Origin: Methylococcaceae bacterium
GTDB lineage: Bacteria; Pseudomonadota; Gammaproteobacteria; Methylococcales; Methylomonadaceae
Direction: 5' to 3'
DNA: 64,000 bases
Assembly: GCA_016715325.1 (NCBI GenBank)
Contig: JADKAL010000002.1
Coordinates: forward strand, 372,001 to 436,000
In this document: positions 27,292 through 37,012 of the stretch, in pieces
Layout of the letters: the number at the start of each line of letters is the position of its first letter
Position numbering within the stretch: the stretch's first letter is position 1
Notes under the pieces: model-generated
The model's input: only the letters and a program-made list of their open reading frames with translations
Told to the model about the DNA's origin: nothing
Database searches by the model: none
Position numbers and translations under genes: made by a program

Positions 27292-28327
27292 ATGATGAAA
27301 CGCATACTGGACCACCTTACTACCGCTATCTTGTTATTTAATCATGATCTAAACCTTACCTACGTAAACACAGCGGGCGAAATTATGCTTGCCGATAGCG
27401 CAAGGCATTTAGTCGGCGTCAATGCCGCAGAGTTATTTAAATTTTCCGATCCAGCCCTGTTATTGAATTTGCAACAATGTTTGAGCATGGCGGAGCCTTT
27501 AGTCGACCGGGAACTTCTTCTCGACCGCATGGGACATAGTTTTACCGTTAATCTCTGTGCTACGCCGCTAATGATAAACGATCAACCTGAAGAAATTCTC
27601 GTTGAAATGCAACGGGTAGATAATCACCTGCGTATTTCGAAAGAAGAGCAGTTGTTAAGCCAGCAAAATACGGCGCGACTGCTAGTGAGAGGGCTTGCTC
27701 ATGAAATTAAAAATCCGTTAGGTGGGTTACGCGGCGCAGCCCAACTGCTAAACCTTGAATTATCCGACCCTGAATTAAAGGAATATACCCAAATCATTAT
27801 TGCCGAATCGGATCGTTTGCAAGGCTTAATGGATAAGTTGCTCGGCCCGAATAAACCGCCGGAGTTTAAGGTCATAAACGTTCACGAAGTGGTCGAACGG
27901 GTGAGACAACTGATAGAAGCCGAATCGACCGGCGGACTGACCATTGTTTGCGATTACGACCCGAGTATTCCCGATATCCGCGCAGACAGAGACTTATTAA
28001 TCCAAGCCGTGCTGAATATTGCTAAAAAACGCGATCCAGGCTATCGAAGGTAAAGGCACGGTTACGTTAAAAACGCGCATTCAACGGAATCAACCGATTG
28101 GCCGACAGCTCCATAAGCTAACCGTAAAAATAGACATTATCGACAACGGTCCCGGTATCGATCCCGACATTATGGAGCGCATCTTTTACCCCATGATTAC
28201 CGGACGTGCCGACGGCACCGGCTTAGGTTTATCGATCGCCCAGTCGTTAATCAACCAACATAACGGTCTTATCGAATGTCAAAGCGAACCCGGTAACACC
28301 ATTTTTTCGATCATTTTACCCATTTGA
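27292..28327 (+). CDS. ntrB: Nitrogen regulation sensor kinase NtrB (frameshifted near 28022-28028)
   Basis: PAS domain (residues 1-110), HisKA with the phospho-acceptor His in LVRGLAHEIKNPLGG near 140, and ATPase domain with DNGPGIDPDIMERIFYPMITGRADGTGLGLSI. The frame breaks in the N box: one frame gives AVLNIAKKRDPG then stops, the other gives KNAIQAIEGKG. Removing one A from the run of six at 28024-28029 yields LNIAKNAIQAIEGKG, exactly the family motif. Length after repair is about 345 residues, as expected. I regard it as functional with a base-call error. It phosphorylates NtrC and answers to GlnK. Confidence 0.9.
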
Positions 28328-28345
28328 TAGCCAGGAGAATCGACA

Positions 28346-29782
28346 ATGAGTAAACCTGAAACGGTATGGATAGTCGATGACGACAAATCTATTCGCTGGG
28401 TGGTTGAAAAAGCCCTCCAAAAAGCCGACATCAATACGCGTAATTTTGCCGCCGCACGCGAACTATTGGACGCCTTGGAAGGCGATTCGCCCGACGCGTT
28501 GATAACCGACATCCGAATGCCCGGCATGGACGGCTTACAGTTGCTGGATAAAATTCAGCACAGCCACCCCGAACTGCCGGTGATCGTCATGACGGCGCAC
28601 TCCGATTTGGAAAGCGCCGTATCGGCCTTTCACGGCGGCGCCTTTGAGTATCTGCCTAAGCCTTTCGATATTAAAGAAGTCGTCGATCTCGCCCATCGCG
28701 CTTGCCAGCATGGCCGACGTCTTAAACTCGACGAACAAAAAGAGCCAGTGACACTGGCAGCAACGCCGGAAATTATCGGCGCAGCACCTGCCATGCAGGA
28801 AGTATTTCGCGCCATCGGGCGCTTAGCAAAATCGCATATTACCGTACTTATCAACGGTGAATCCGGTACCGGTAAAGAACTGGTCGCCAAAGCGTTGCAC
28901 CGCCACAGTCCGAGAGTGCAAAAACCGTTTATCGCCCTGAATATGGCGGCTATTCCGAAGGACTTAATGGAATCCGAACTGTTCGGTCACGAAAAAGGCT
29001 CCTTTACCGGCGCACAAGCTCGCCGGACAGGACGTTTCGAGCAAGCCAACGGAGGTACCTTGTTCCTCGACGAAATCGGCGACATGCCTGCCGAATTGCA
29101 AACCCGATTGCTCCGCGTACTTGCCGACGGAGAGTTCTACCCGGTCGGCGGACATACGCCGGTTAAAGTCGATGTTCGTATTATCGCCGCCACTCATCAA
29201 AATCTTGAAGTTCTGGTTGAGCAAGGCCGATTCCGGGAAGATTTATTTCATCGCTTGAACGTCATTCGCATACATATTCCGCCGCTTAGAGATCGCAAAC
29301 AAGATATTCCTTTATTGCTGCGGCATTTCTTAAATCAAGCGGCACAAGAACTCAATACGGAGGTTAAGTCCTTAACCCCCGACGCGGAAGGCTTTTTGAG
29401 CGCGCTGGAATGGCCGGGCAACGTCAGACAACTTGAAAATACCTGCCGCTGGCTTACCGTTATGGCTTCAGGTCGGGAAATCCAATTCGACGATTTACCG
29501 CCGGAACTTATCAATACCAGCCACGATACAGAAGGTGCTTCTACGACCGACTGGGAAACCTCATTAAGAAACTGGATCGACCAGCAACTTATTAAACGCG
29601 CCCAATCCGGCGCATCCAATCATAGCGATGTCGCGAAACACACGATTCCTATCGTAGAAAGCATTTTAATTAAAGCCGCCTTGGATTTTACGCGAGGTAG
29701 ACGGCACGAAGCCGCCATTTTATTGGGATACGGACGCAACACGCTGACCCGAAAGATAAAAGAACTCAATATTGAAGAGTAA
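28346..29782 (+). CDS. ntrC: Nitrogen regulation response regulator NtrC, sigma-54 activator
   Basis: 478 residues. Receiver domain with Asp54 in [16 protein letters not shown]+ domain with Walker A GESGTGKE near 171, the sigma-54 contact loop GSFTGA near 218 (the usual GAFTGA with Ser, a natural variant), Walker [14 protein letters not shown], then a Fis-type HTH at the C terminus ([20 protein letters not shown]). It would bind the TGCAC-N7-GTGCA sites found beside glnK, the porin gene and ntrB. Ribosome site CAGGAGAA. Confidence 0.97.
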   Translation: MSKPETVWIVDDDKSIRWVVEKALQKADINTRNFAAARELLDALEGDSPDALITDIRMPGMDGLQLLDKIQHSHPELPVIVMTAHSDLESAVSAFHGGAFEYLPKPFDIKEVVDLAHRACQHGRRLKLDEQKEPVTLAATPEIIGAAPAMQEVFRAIGRLAKSHITVLINGESGTGKELVAKALHRHSPRVQKPFIALNMAAIPKDLMESELFGHEKGSFTGAQARRTGRFEQANGGTLFLDEIGDMPAELQTRLLRVLADGEFYPVGGHTPVKVDVRIIAATHQNLEVLVEQGRFREDLFHRLNVIRIHIPPLRDRKQDIPLLLRHFLNQAAQELNTEVKSLTPDAEGFLSALEWPGNVRQLENTCRWLTVMASGREIQFDDLPPELINTSHDTEGASTTDWETSLRNWIDQQLIKRAQSGASNHSDVAKHTIPIVESILIKAALDFTRGRRHEAAILLGYGRNTLTRKIKELNIEE

Positions 29783-30091
29783 ATTGACGCTAAGAATTCC
29801 TAGTGGTAACTACCCCCCTATTTTAACGCTCTTAGGGTGCGCTTAAAACCGTAAGGCGGATTCGGAGCGATAGCGACAATCCGCCATGCTAATTGATGTA
29901 CAACCTTTAACCATACAACCCAACCCAAAAGCCAACGCCCGGAAATGTCCTTGGTAACATCGGCATTTTAGGTTCCGTTTATGGCGGATTGCTTTGCGAA
30001 TCCGCCTTACGGCTTTGTGTCATTGCGGAGCATCTATCCAAGACAACTTATCGTCAATGGCTCGAATAGTGACGCCTAACATAAAAGTATA
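29783..30091. other. Gene-free stretch with a long inverted repeat
   Basis: No gene. Carries the two arms of a REP/MITE-like repeat at about 29850-30013. Confidence 0.7.
29850..30013. repeat. Long inverted repeat, REP/MITE-like
   Basis: Left arm CCGTAAGGCGGATTCGGAGC followed by GACAATCCGCCAT, right arm ATGGCGGATTGCTTTGCGAA followed by TCCGCCTTACGG. Arms of about 35 bases, separated by about 90 bases. Confidence 0.8.
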
Positions 30092-30307
30092 TTAGCTGAA
30101 TAATTGGGACTTACGTTTTTTGAATTCTTCGCGTGAAATTTGACCTGTATCTCGGAGATTTTTGAGTTGCTCCCATTCAGATTTTATTTCTTGCTTTTCA
30201 ATGTATGCCCATTCCCAAGGTGCAGCACCAGAGCCGGCGGCATCCGCTATTTCATCTGGACTATATCCTAGATCGCGCATTTCATGTAGAAAGTCCCAAT
30301 CACTCAT
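30092..30307 (-). CDS. Small protein with C-terminal SHOCT-like motif
   Basis: 71 residues. The end, EWEQLKNLRDTGQISREEFKKRKSQLFS, is the short C-terminal SHOCT pattern (two helices, L..L...G.It.eEFe.kK..LL). The N-terminal part has a Trp-rich segment (SGAAPWEWAYIEKQ). Ribosome site GGAGATAATC precedes the ATG. Role unknown. Confidence 0.65.
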   Translation of the reverse strand: MSDWDFLHEMRDLGYSPDEIADAAGSGAAPWEWAYIEKQEIKSEWEQLKNLRDTGQISREEFKKRKSQLFS

Positions 30308-30514
30308 GATTATCTCCTAAATTTTTGCCTAACGTGAAGTATGCACCTATTCAGGTGTTTAGCAAATTCAAAAAATTTATAACATAATGTGCCCTTTAAA
30401 TAAAACAATAAACTATCAAAACCTTATTGTGTTATCAAGTTCTGTTGGGTGCATTTAATGCACCAATTTGTACGTAAAACGCAGCCTACGGACTACCGAT
30501 TGTATCTTTTCCGT

Positions 30515-31441
30515 TTACAAGCTAATAGTGGAACATAAACGTAAAGCATCAGGATTCCAATGGTCGATAGCCCAATTCAATACTTCATTAACTTTAGCAC
30601 CATTTAAAACATAAGGCGGATTTTGCTTAAGTAACAACAACAAGTCAAAAAGCACAAGGCTAGGCGATTGGGTATCGACTGCCGTCGCCAAGGTCTGTTT
30701 GCTGAGCTTATAACCGCTCTGGTCGACGATGACCGGGACATGCATGTATTTCGGCGTCGGCAAGCCCAACAACCGCTGTAAATAGATTTGCTTGGGCGTT
30801 TCTTCCAATAAATCGCAACCGCGCACGACATGGTTGATTTGCTGTGAAGCATCGTCGATGACGACGGCGAACTGATAAGCAATAATGCCGTCTTTGCGTT
30901 TTAAGATGAAATCACCTTGCTGATGAGCCAAATTTTGACTAATCAGCCCTTGTAGTTCATCTTGAAAGGTAATGTCGGTAGATTCGGTTTTAACCCGGAT
31001 GGCGCTTGGAATGTCGCCAGAGATTGTTTTTTTCCGGCAAATGCCCGGATAAAGGGTGTTTTCGTCGTATGTACCTATCGTCGCAAAGTAGTCGGCCAGT
31101 TCCTTCCGACTGCAGCCGCAGCGGTAAGTGAGCAGATTTCGTTCGAATTCGTCCAAATAATACCGGTATTCTTCCAGATGACGGCTTTGGTAATAAATTT
31201 CGCCGTCCCACTGCAGGCCGAAGGCTTCGAGGCAATTCAGGATAGTATCGACCGCTCCCGATCGATTTCGAGGTGTATCGAGGTCGTCGATTCTCAGCAA
31301 CCACTTTCCGTTATGGGCGCGGGCGTCGAGATAGCTGGCGAGGGCGGTAAACAGCGAACCGAGATGTAACGGCCCGGTAGGGGAAGGGGCAAACCGCCCA
31401 ATGTAATCGGGTTGGGCGGTATCAGAACTAGATTGAGTCAG
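30515..31441 (-). CDS. gluQ: Glutamyl-Q tRNA(Asp) synthetase
   Basis: About 308 residues if read from CTG at 31441. Family motifs: GRFAPSPTGPLHLGSLFTAL (the HIGH-equivalent is HLGS), WLLRIDDLDTPRN, zinc ligands in YRCGCSRKE and YPGIC, and KLSKQ in place of KMSKS. It attaches glutamate to queuosine of tRNA(Asp). No ATG, GTG or TTG precedes the conserved GRFAPSP in frame after the closing stop; the next candidate, a TTG at 31300, would delete the HIGH motif. The gene follows dksA by 2 bases, the usual gluQ-dksA pairing. Confidence 0.88.
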   Translation of the reverse strand: MTQSSSDTAQPDYIGRFAPSPTGPLHLGSLFTALASYLDARAHNGKWLLRIDDLDTPRNRSGAVDTILNCLEAFGLQWDGEIYYQSRHLEEYRYYLDEFERNLLTYRCGCSRKELADYFATIGTYDENTLYPGICRKKTISGDIPSAIRVKTESTDITFQDELQGLISQNLAHQQGDFILKRKDGIIAYQFAVVIDDASQQINHVVRGCDLLEETPKQIYLQRLLGLPTPKYMHVPVIVDQSGYKLSKQTLATAVDTQSPSLVLFDLLLLLKQNPPYVLNGAKVNEVLNWAIDHWNPDALRLCSTISL

Positions 31442-31443
31442 CC

Positions 31444-31878
31444 TTAACCCATCTGCTTTTCGCGGATTTCATCGAGCGTTTTGCAGTCGATGCACAAGGT
31501 TGCGGTCGGTCTGGCTTCCAAACGGCGAATGCCGATTTCGATACCGCAAGACTCGCAAAAACCGTAGCTGCCGGATTCAATCTCTTTAAGCGCTTCGTCG
31601 ATTTTTTTGATCAGCTTACGCTCACGGTCGCGCGCTCTGAGTTCCAAACTGAACTCGGATTCTTGCGTGGCGCGGTCGTTTGGATCCGGAAAATTCGCAG
31701 CATCGTCCTGCATGTGATGAACAGTGCGGTCGACTTCGTTCATCAGTTGAACTTTCCAATTGTTAAGAATGTTCTCAAAATGTTTCAATTGAGACTCATT
31801 CATGTATTCTTCGCCTTCTTGTTCGACATAAGGCTTAAAACTGAAAGGCGACGCACCCGCGTTGGGACTATCGGACAT
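31444..31878 (-). CDS. dksA: RNA polymerase-binding transcription factor DksA
   Basis: 144 residues from MSDSPNAG, start chosen because GAGGAG lies just upstream; a longer frame would add 13 unrelated residues. The coiled-coil tip region ([31 protein letters not shown]) and the zinc finger CESCG...TLCIDCK are intact. With ppGpp it adjusts rRNA and amino acid promoters. Pairs with gluQ downstream. Confidence 0.95.
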   Translation of the reverse strand: MSDSPNAGASPFSFKPYVEQEGEEYMNESQLKHFENILNNWKVQLMNEVDRTVHHMQDDAANFPDPNDRATQESEFSLELRARDRERKLIKKIDEALKEIESGSYGFCESCGIEIGIRRLEARPTATLCIDCKTLDEIREKQMG

Positions 31879-31987
31879 CCACGAACTCCTCAATGGCAAA
31901 ATAAATAAACCGCGCATTTTTAGCAGAATAGTCGGCAGTTAGCAAGAATTATTGCTATGATTTCGGACAAAATTTAAATAAGACTTT

Positions 31988-33148
31988 ATGTTGAACCAGT
32001 TAGCCAAAAGAAATTTCGATATCACCCCTTTTCATGTCATGGAGTTATTACGCCGCGCCAAGCTGCTGGAACAGCAAGGCCGCGACATTATTCATATGGA
32101 AATCGGCGAGCCCGATTTTGCCACTCCGCAAGCGATTGTCGATGCCGGGTTGAAACAACTCCAAACCGGCGATATTAAATACACGGCAGCCGCCGGTTTA
32201 CCTGAGTTACGTGAAAAAATCGCTGAGTATTATCGTTCGCGTTACGGGGTTACTGTCGACAAAGCCAGAATCTTTGTTACCCCCGGCGCTTCCGGCGCAT
32301 TTCTATTGGCGTTCGGCGCAACACTCAATCCGGGAGACGAACTCTTGATGGCCGATCCGTGTTATCCCTGTAACAGTAATTTTGCCAGGTTATTCGAAGC
32401 AAAAGCCGTAACGATTCCTGTAGATTCGACAACGAACTACCAGTTGACGTTCGACTTAATCAAACAGCATTGGAGCCCGTCGACTAAGGGCGTGCTCATT
32501 GCATCGCCGTCGAATCCAACCGGCACGCTAATCGGTCGCGAGATGCTAAAGGAATGTATCGAAACCGTTGATCAATTAGGCGGCTGCTTCTTTTCCGATG
32601 AAATTTATCACGGCTTGGTTTATGGCGAATACGCGCCTTCAGCCCTTGAGTTCAGCGATAACGCCTTTGTTATCAACAGTTTTTCAAAATATTTCGGGAT
32701 GACCGGCTGGCGTATCGGCTGGTTAATCGTGCCGGACGATTTTGTGGAAGGTATCGAAAAGCTGGCGCAAAACATTTACATCTCGACGCCTACGTTATCG
32801 CAATATGCGGCGCTGGCGGCTTTTGATGAGCAAAACTTAAACGAATTGGAAAAAAGGCGTACCGAATTTGCCGCTCGACGTGATTTTCTTTACGATGAAC
32901 TGATAAAATTAGGCTTTGAAATTCCCGTAAAACCCGATGGCGCATTTTATATTTACGCCGATTGCGGTAAGTTTTGCGATGACAGCTACCGGTTCGCACT
33001 CGACCTGTTGGAAAATGAAGGTGTCGCCGTCACACCGGGCTTGGATTTTGGCGTAAATCAACCCCGCCGGTATGTGCGATTTGCTTATACGACCTCGATC
33101 GAGCGTATGGAAGTTGCCGTACAACGCTTAAGACGATTTATTAGTTAG
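31988..33148 (+). CDS. PLP-dependent aminotransferase, class I
   Basis: 386 residues. Fold type I aminotransferase: IHMEIGEPDFATPQ near the start, GASGAFLLAFGATLNPGDE, ASPSNPTGTLI, and the PLP lysine in NSFSKYFGMTGWRIGW near residue 237, with the terminal RRYVRFAYTTSIERMEVA. Likely acts on alanine, aspartate or aromatic amino acids; the sequence does not settle which. The rhodanese gene follows by 17 bases. Confidence 0.9.
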   Translation: MLNQLAKRNFDITPFHVMELLRRAKLLEQQGRDIIHMEIGEPDFATPQAIVDAGLKQLQTGDIKYTAAAGLPELREKIAEYYRSRYGVTVDKARIFVTPGASGAFLLAFGATLNPGDELLMADPCYPCNSNFARLFEAKAVTIPVDSTTNYQLTFDLIKQHWSPSTKGVLIASPSNPTGTLIGREMLKECIETVDQLGGCFFSDEIYHGLVYGEYAPSALEFSDNAFVINSFSKYFGMTGWRIGWLIVPDDFVEGIEKLAQNIYISTPTLSQYAALAAFDEQNLNELEKRRTEFAARRDFLYDELIKLGFEIPVKPDGAFYIYADCGKFCDDSYRFALDLLENEGVAVTPGLDFGVNQPRRYVRFAYTTSIERMEVAVQRLRRFIS

Positions 33149-33165
33149 TATGTACAAGGAAAAAT

Positions 33166-33489
33166 ATGTCTGTTAAACAACTTACTGCAATCGATTTACA
33201 AAACAAAATCACGAATAAAGACTCGTTAACGCTGCTCGATGTGAGAGAACCTTTTGAATTTAATTACGCTAAAATCGATGGGAGTGTGCTGATTCCGCTT
33301 AATCAAATCCCTGCGCGACTTAAAGAAATCGATTTCGATACCGAAGTCGTAACGATTTGCCATCACGGCGTCCGTAGCATGCAAGCCGCCAATTTTCTTA
33401 CCCAAGTCGGTTTTAAGAATGTAAGTAATTTGACCGGCGGAATCGATGCTTGGTCTGTCGAATGCGATAGTTCGATACCGAGGTACTAG
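33166..33489 (+). CDS. Rhodanese-domain sulphurtransferase
   Basis: 107 residues, one rhodanese domain. LLDVREPFEFNYAKIDGSVLIPLNQIPARL and active-site loop CHHGVRSMQAANFL with the persulphide-forming Cys near residue 66, ending NLTGGIDAWS. Small single-domain rhodaneses of this type deliver sulphur in the cytoplasm. Ribosome site AAGGAAAAAT. Confidence 0.92.
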   Translation: MSVKQLTAIDLQNKITNKDSLTLLDVREPFEFNYAKIDGSVLIPLNQIPARLKEIDFDTEVVTICHHGVRSMQAANFLTQVGFKNVSNLTGGIDAWSVECDSSIPRY

Positions 33490-33609
33490 GTAAAGCGGGT
33501 AATTAAACACTTTCGGCCTTGTTAAGAATAAATAAAACCAATCTCTTAAATCCGATATGGATTTGCATGTTTCTCTAGAAGACCGAATTTATCTGTCAAA
33601 AATGTTAAC

Positions 33610-33639
33610 TAGATGGAGTTTTGTTGAATTCTCCATCTA
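33610..33639. terminator. Hairpin between convergent rhodanese and barrel genes
   Basis: TAGATGGAG, 12-base loop, CTCCATCTA. No clear U tract, so a bidirectional terminator is only possible. Confidence 0.4.
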
Positions 33640-33664
33640 TCATCAGCTTAAGTTAGTTCAGAAA

Positions 33665-34366
33665 TTAAAAACCAACTCGTATGCCTGCCATCACCTGATG
33701 ATCGCCGACATCGTAAAGCTCTGTGATATCTCTAGAGAAGGGATTACTCGCAGGGATAGTAACCTCCGCGTTTGTTCCGCTAAAATACCGGTACTTAAGG
33801 TCGAAACTGATTCGGTCGTTTAATTGATAGTTCACTCCAGCCCCAACTTGCCAAGCAAAATCTAAGTCATTTTCACGGCTCGGTCTGGGATTAAACCGTG
33901 AAGATTTAATTCGCAAGTGATAACCCCCGGCACCGGCGGTAAGATAAGGCGTAAATGACGTGCTATTTTTGAAGTCGTAATACGCATTCAATAAAAACGC
34001 TGTGCGTTCCCGTTCGCCTTTTATTGAGCCTGAGAAATTTGAAGTTGTCCCGCCGAAAGTTCGGGTCGCCGTAAAATGATTGAGGTCATTGGATTGATAC
34101 ATGCCTTCGCCTTCTAAGCGGAAGTAATCTGTTAACCGGTAGCCCAGGGCAACACTTGCGGCAAACCCCGTATCGGTTTTTTCTTTATAAGAAAAAGCAT
34201 TGCACCCGAACAATGAAAAACACTGTTCAAAACTTTCCGAAAATGGTTGGGCAAAAGCCGCACCGGCATTGATCTGAACATACGCTTTCGATTCTTCAGC
34301 CAAAGCTTGAGCGGTCGCCAAAATACCGATAAGGATGAAAAGATTGGACTTTAATAATGTAAACAT
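33665..34366 (-). CDS. Outer membrane beta-barrel protein (OmpA-like domain)
   Basis: 233 residues: signal peptide MFTLLKSNLFILIGILATAQALA, then a single 8-strand barrel of the OMP_b-brl type with strands AYVQINAGAAF, GFAASVALGYRLTDYFRLEGEGMYQ, RTAFLLNAYYDF, FTPYLTAGAGGYH, WQVGAGVNYQLNDRISFDLKYRYF and final VMAGIRVGF ending in Phe. Function unknown. Two cysteines in ECFSLFGCNAF may form a disulphide. Confidence 0.85.
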   Translation of the reverse strand: MFTLLKSNLFILIGILATAQALAEESKAYVQINAGAAFAQPFSESFEQCFSLFGCNAFSYKEKTDTGFAASVALGYRLTDYFRLEGEGMYQSNDLNHFTATRTFGGTTSNFSGSIKGERERTAFLLNAYYDFKNSTSFTPYLTAGAGGYHLRIKSSRFNPRPSRENDLDFAWQVGAGVNYQLNDRISFDLKYRYFSGTNAEVTIPASNPFSRDITELYDVGDHQVMAGIRVGF

Positions 34367-34629
34367 AAAATAGCTCCCGAAAATTAATTTGCTTTAATTG
34401 TTTTTACTAAACAATCCGGGATATTTTTTTTACCCTCTGCTTTTAAGTAAGTTGATTTAAATCAAGCAAGCTGGCATTAGCAATGTGAAAATAAAATTGC
34501 TTTAAACATCCTGTCTTTGTTCAGCATAGTAATGTTTACAGAACTGACTGAATGGCCCCTGAATAGCGGGAGCTATCTAACAAATTAGCTTAGGTTCGCA
34601 ATAAAGTGCAGGATTATTTTGATTGGGAT

Positions 34630-35874
34630 TTACAAATACAAACTAAACGGCTCGACCAGCACAACGTCCCCTTCGGAAACGCCTTTCGATTCGGCAGGCA
34701 GGATAATAAAACAATTGCTACGGCTCATTGAGCTTAAGATATGCGAACCTTGTTGCCCCGAAGTCGCCACAAAAAATTGCCCGTTTTCATCCTGCGTTAG
34801 AATTCCGCGCTGAAATTCCTGCCTACCCTGCGATTTTTTGAGTGTCGTCGTACAAATTGCATTGAATCTTAAAGGTTTAGAAGGCGCTGCGCCAGAAAGC
34901 CAATTCAGCGCCGGCGCGACGATTTGCTGGTAGGTGATCATCATCGAAACCGGGTTACCGGGCAATCCGAAATAGTAGCACTTTCCGATTTTGCCGAAGA
35001 TTAAGGGCTTTCCGGGCTTAACGGCAATCTTCCAAAAATTGACCTCTCCCAATTCAGCCAATATCTCTTTCACATAATCGGCCTCGCCGACTGAAGCGCC
35101 GCCGGTGCTGATGATGACATCGTTAGCGTCAGCCGCTCTTTTGATCCGGTTTCTTAGTTTTTGTTTAGTGTCGGACACTGTACCCAAGTCTATGAAATCA
35201 AAACGAGGATCGGACAATAAACCGGTCAATACATAAGCGTTAGAATCGTAAATTTTGCCGGTCGTAAGTGGTTGACCGATTGGCGATAATTCATCGCCGG
35301 TCGAAAAATAAGCAATGTTAATACATTGCCGCAGATGCACATGACTGATTCCTGCCGCTGCCAATAAACCAATATCGGCAGGACTGAGGGTTTTTCCTTT
35401 ACCGCAGAGAAAGCCGCCTTGTTGAATCTCTTCGCCAGCTTCTCTTATGTTTTGATAAGGTTTAATACCGGCAGGAAAGTTTATAAACATATTCTCAACC
35501 GATGCTAGCTCCTGCATCACAACCGAATCAACACCGTCAGGCACAACCGCGCCGGTAAATATACGCACGCAACTGTCCGGTTCTAATTGCCCTTCAAACG
35601 GTTTTCCCGCCCAAGCTGTTCCGATTAGCTTAAGCTGGAAGGGTTTGCTGAGGTCGATCTCCTTGCTTGCAAAAGCGTACCCGTCCATTGCTGAATTTCG
35701 GTCGTAAGGAAGCCTGATGGGTGAGCGAACATCTTCGGCAAGTACCCTGCCAAGCGCAGTATCCAACTTTACAGGTTCAACCTCAGCAATAGGCTGAATT
35801 GTGTTTTTGATACGTGTTAGCGCTTCATCAAGGGTTAATAGCGGTTTTGCTTCAACACTACAAGGGTCGGTCAT
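34630..35874 (-). CDS. moeA: Molybdopterin molybdenumtransferase
   Basis: 414 residues, the usual MoeA length. LPYDRNSAMDGYAF, FTGAVVPDGVDSVVMQE, STGDEL, STGGASVGEADYVKEILAELG and FGLPGNPVSMMITYQQ are the ordered MoeA motifs. It inserts molybdate into adenylylated molybdopterin. One base separates it from mobB, the same pairing as in many proteobacteria. Confidence 0.96.
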   Translation of the reverse strand: MTDPCSVEAKPLLTLDEALTRIKNTIQPIAEVEPVKLDTALGRVLAEDVRSPIRLPYDRNSAMDGYAFASKEIDLSKPFQLKLIGTAWAGKPFEGQLEPDSCVRIFTGAVVPDGVDSVVMQELASVENMFINFPAGIKPYQNIREAGEEIQQGGFLCGKGKTLSPADIGLLAAAGISHVHLRQCINIAYFSTGDELSPIGQPLTTGKIYDSNAYVLTGLLSDPRFDFIDLGTVSDTKQKLRNRIKRAADANDVIISTGGASVGEADYVKEILAELGEVNFWKIAVKPGKPLIFGKIGKCYYFGLPGNPVSMMITYQQIVAPALNWLSGAAPSKPLRFNAICTTTLKKSQGRQEFQRGILTQDENGQFFVATSGQQGSHILSSMSRSNCFIILPAESKGVSEGDVVLVEPFSLYL

Positions 35875-35875
35875 T

Positions 35876-36394
35876 TCAGCTTAAAAATCGGTCGATGATA
35901 AACCGGGCGATATGCTCAGGCTGGTTTAAGTCTAGAAGGGTTAGTGGGCTGGGAAGATCGAGTTGAACATCCGAAGCGACGGCAACAATATCGGGATCGC
36001 TCGGATAACGTAAAGGCGAGGTCAAAGCTTGCCGGTGCAGTTCGATCTTGGGGAAGCGCGATTGTTTAAAGCCTTCGACGAGTATTAAATCTAAATGCGA
36101 TTGATCGAAAGCGAGCAGTTGCTCATCCAATACCGGTTCTTTAATCTCTTCAAATTCGGTGATAATCGCACGGCGATGGCTTGACACCAGCATAACCGGA
36201 CTTGCTCCGGCTTCGCGTAGCCGATAGCTGTCTTTACCGGGCTGATCGATTTGAATATTGTGGTGACTGTGTTTAATCAAGCCGATACGCAAGCCTTGCA
36301 CTTTTAATGAAGGGATTAGTTGAGTTAAAAGGGTTGTTTTCCCCGTGCCGCTCGCAGCGGTGAAGCCTAGTATGGGTATCTTGGCGTTGTTCAT
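35876..36394 (-). CDS. mobB: Molybdopterin-guanine dinucleotide biosynthesis protein MobB
   Basis: 172 residues with the P-loop GFTAASGTGKTTLLTQL at residues 10-26, LRIGLIKHSHHNIQIDQPGKDSYRLREAGASPVML and LILVEGFKQSRFPKIELHR, the MobB signature series. GTPase adaptor helping MobA. First gene of mobB-moeA on the minus strand. Confidence 0.93.
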   Translation of the reverse strand: MNNAKIPILGFTAASGTGKTTLLTQLIPSLKVQGLRIGLIKHSHHNIQIDQPGKDSYRLREAGASPVMLVSSHRRAIITEFEEIKEPVLDEQLLAFDQSHLDLILVEGFKQSRFPKIELHRQALTSPLRYPSDPDIVAVASDVQLDLPSPLTLLDLNQPEHIARFIIDRFLS

Positions 36395-36508
36395 CGCGTC
36401 AGACGCTCTGTCGTATATAAAATAAAAGGGACAAATTTCTTTAGAGATCTTATTCTAGGGTATTATTTAAGCTGTCGCTAAGAATAGCAACCCATACGGT
36501 TGAATAGT

Positions 36509-36607
36509 GTGATCCGAATTGTCCTTGTCTTCGTATTAATCGCCATTGCTTTTTATGCCTTGAGAGCATTTAAAAGGCGCCTCCAGCTAAAATTGCAAGT
36601 CTATTAA
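36509..36607 (+). CDS. Small membrane protein, 32 residues
   Basis: [32 protein letters not shown] after a GTG (an upstream in-frame TTG at 36500 is an alternative). One hydrophobic helix followed by a basic tail. It ends 2 bases before the GTG of the DnaJ-like gene, so both are co-translated. Small helices like this commonly precede membrane J-proteins. Confidence 0.5.
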   Translation: MIRIVLVFVLIAIAFYALRAFKRRLQLKLQVY

Positions 36608-36609
36608 GG

Positions 36610-37005
36610 GTGCTCATTTTTGCATCATTTGGACTTGTATTGCTATTTTTAGCTGCAACAGGCCGATTAAACGGACTTTTTGCAATCTTAGGCGTTGCGC
36701 TAGCGTTTTTTGTTCGCATGTTACCGCAGATGGTTCGCTATGCCCCCTATCTTCACCGGTTATGGCAAGAATTTATCGCCACGAAACAACAATCGTCACA
36801 TCAAGATAAATCCACTGGCAGCCCCAAAAGCGGGATGACGCTTCAAGAGGCTTATGAAGTGTTAGGACTTAAACCGGGCGCGAGCGAACAAGACATTATT
36901 GCTGCGCATCGCCGACTAATGCAAAAAATTCACCCCGACCGCGGCGGATCGGATTATTTGGCCGCCAAAATCAACACGGCAAAAAAAATCTTATTAAATA
37001 AATAA
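36610..37005 (+). CDS. Membrane-anchored DnaJ-domain protein
   Basis: 131 residues. N-terminal hydrophobic segments (residues 1-45, [21 protein letters not shown] and [13 protein letters not shown]), then a C-terminal J domain (70-130) with [50 protein letters not shown] and the invariant HPD. Topology like TIM14/PAM18. It would recruit DnaK to the inner membrane. Start is GTG. Confidence 0.88.
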   Translation: MLIFASFGLVLLFLAATGRLNGLFAILGVALAFFVRMLPQMVRYAPYLHRLWQEFIATKQQSSHQDKSTGSPKSGMTLQEAYEVLGLKPGASEQDIIAAHRRLMQKIHPDRGGSDYLAAKINTAKKILLNK

Positions 37006-37012
37006 CTCGGCT

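Noticed and set aside
33557..33823. Frame of 88 codons after the rhodanese gene
   Set aside because: Overlaps the barrel protein gene in antisense and has no ribosome site.
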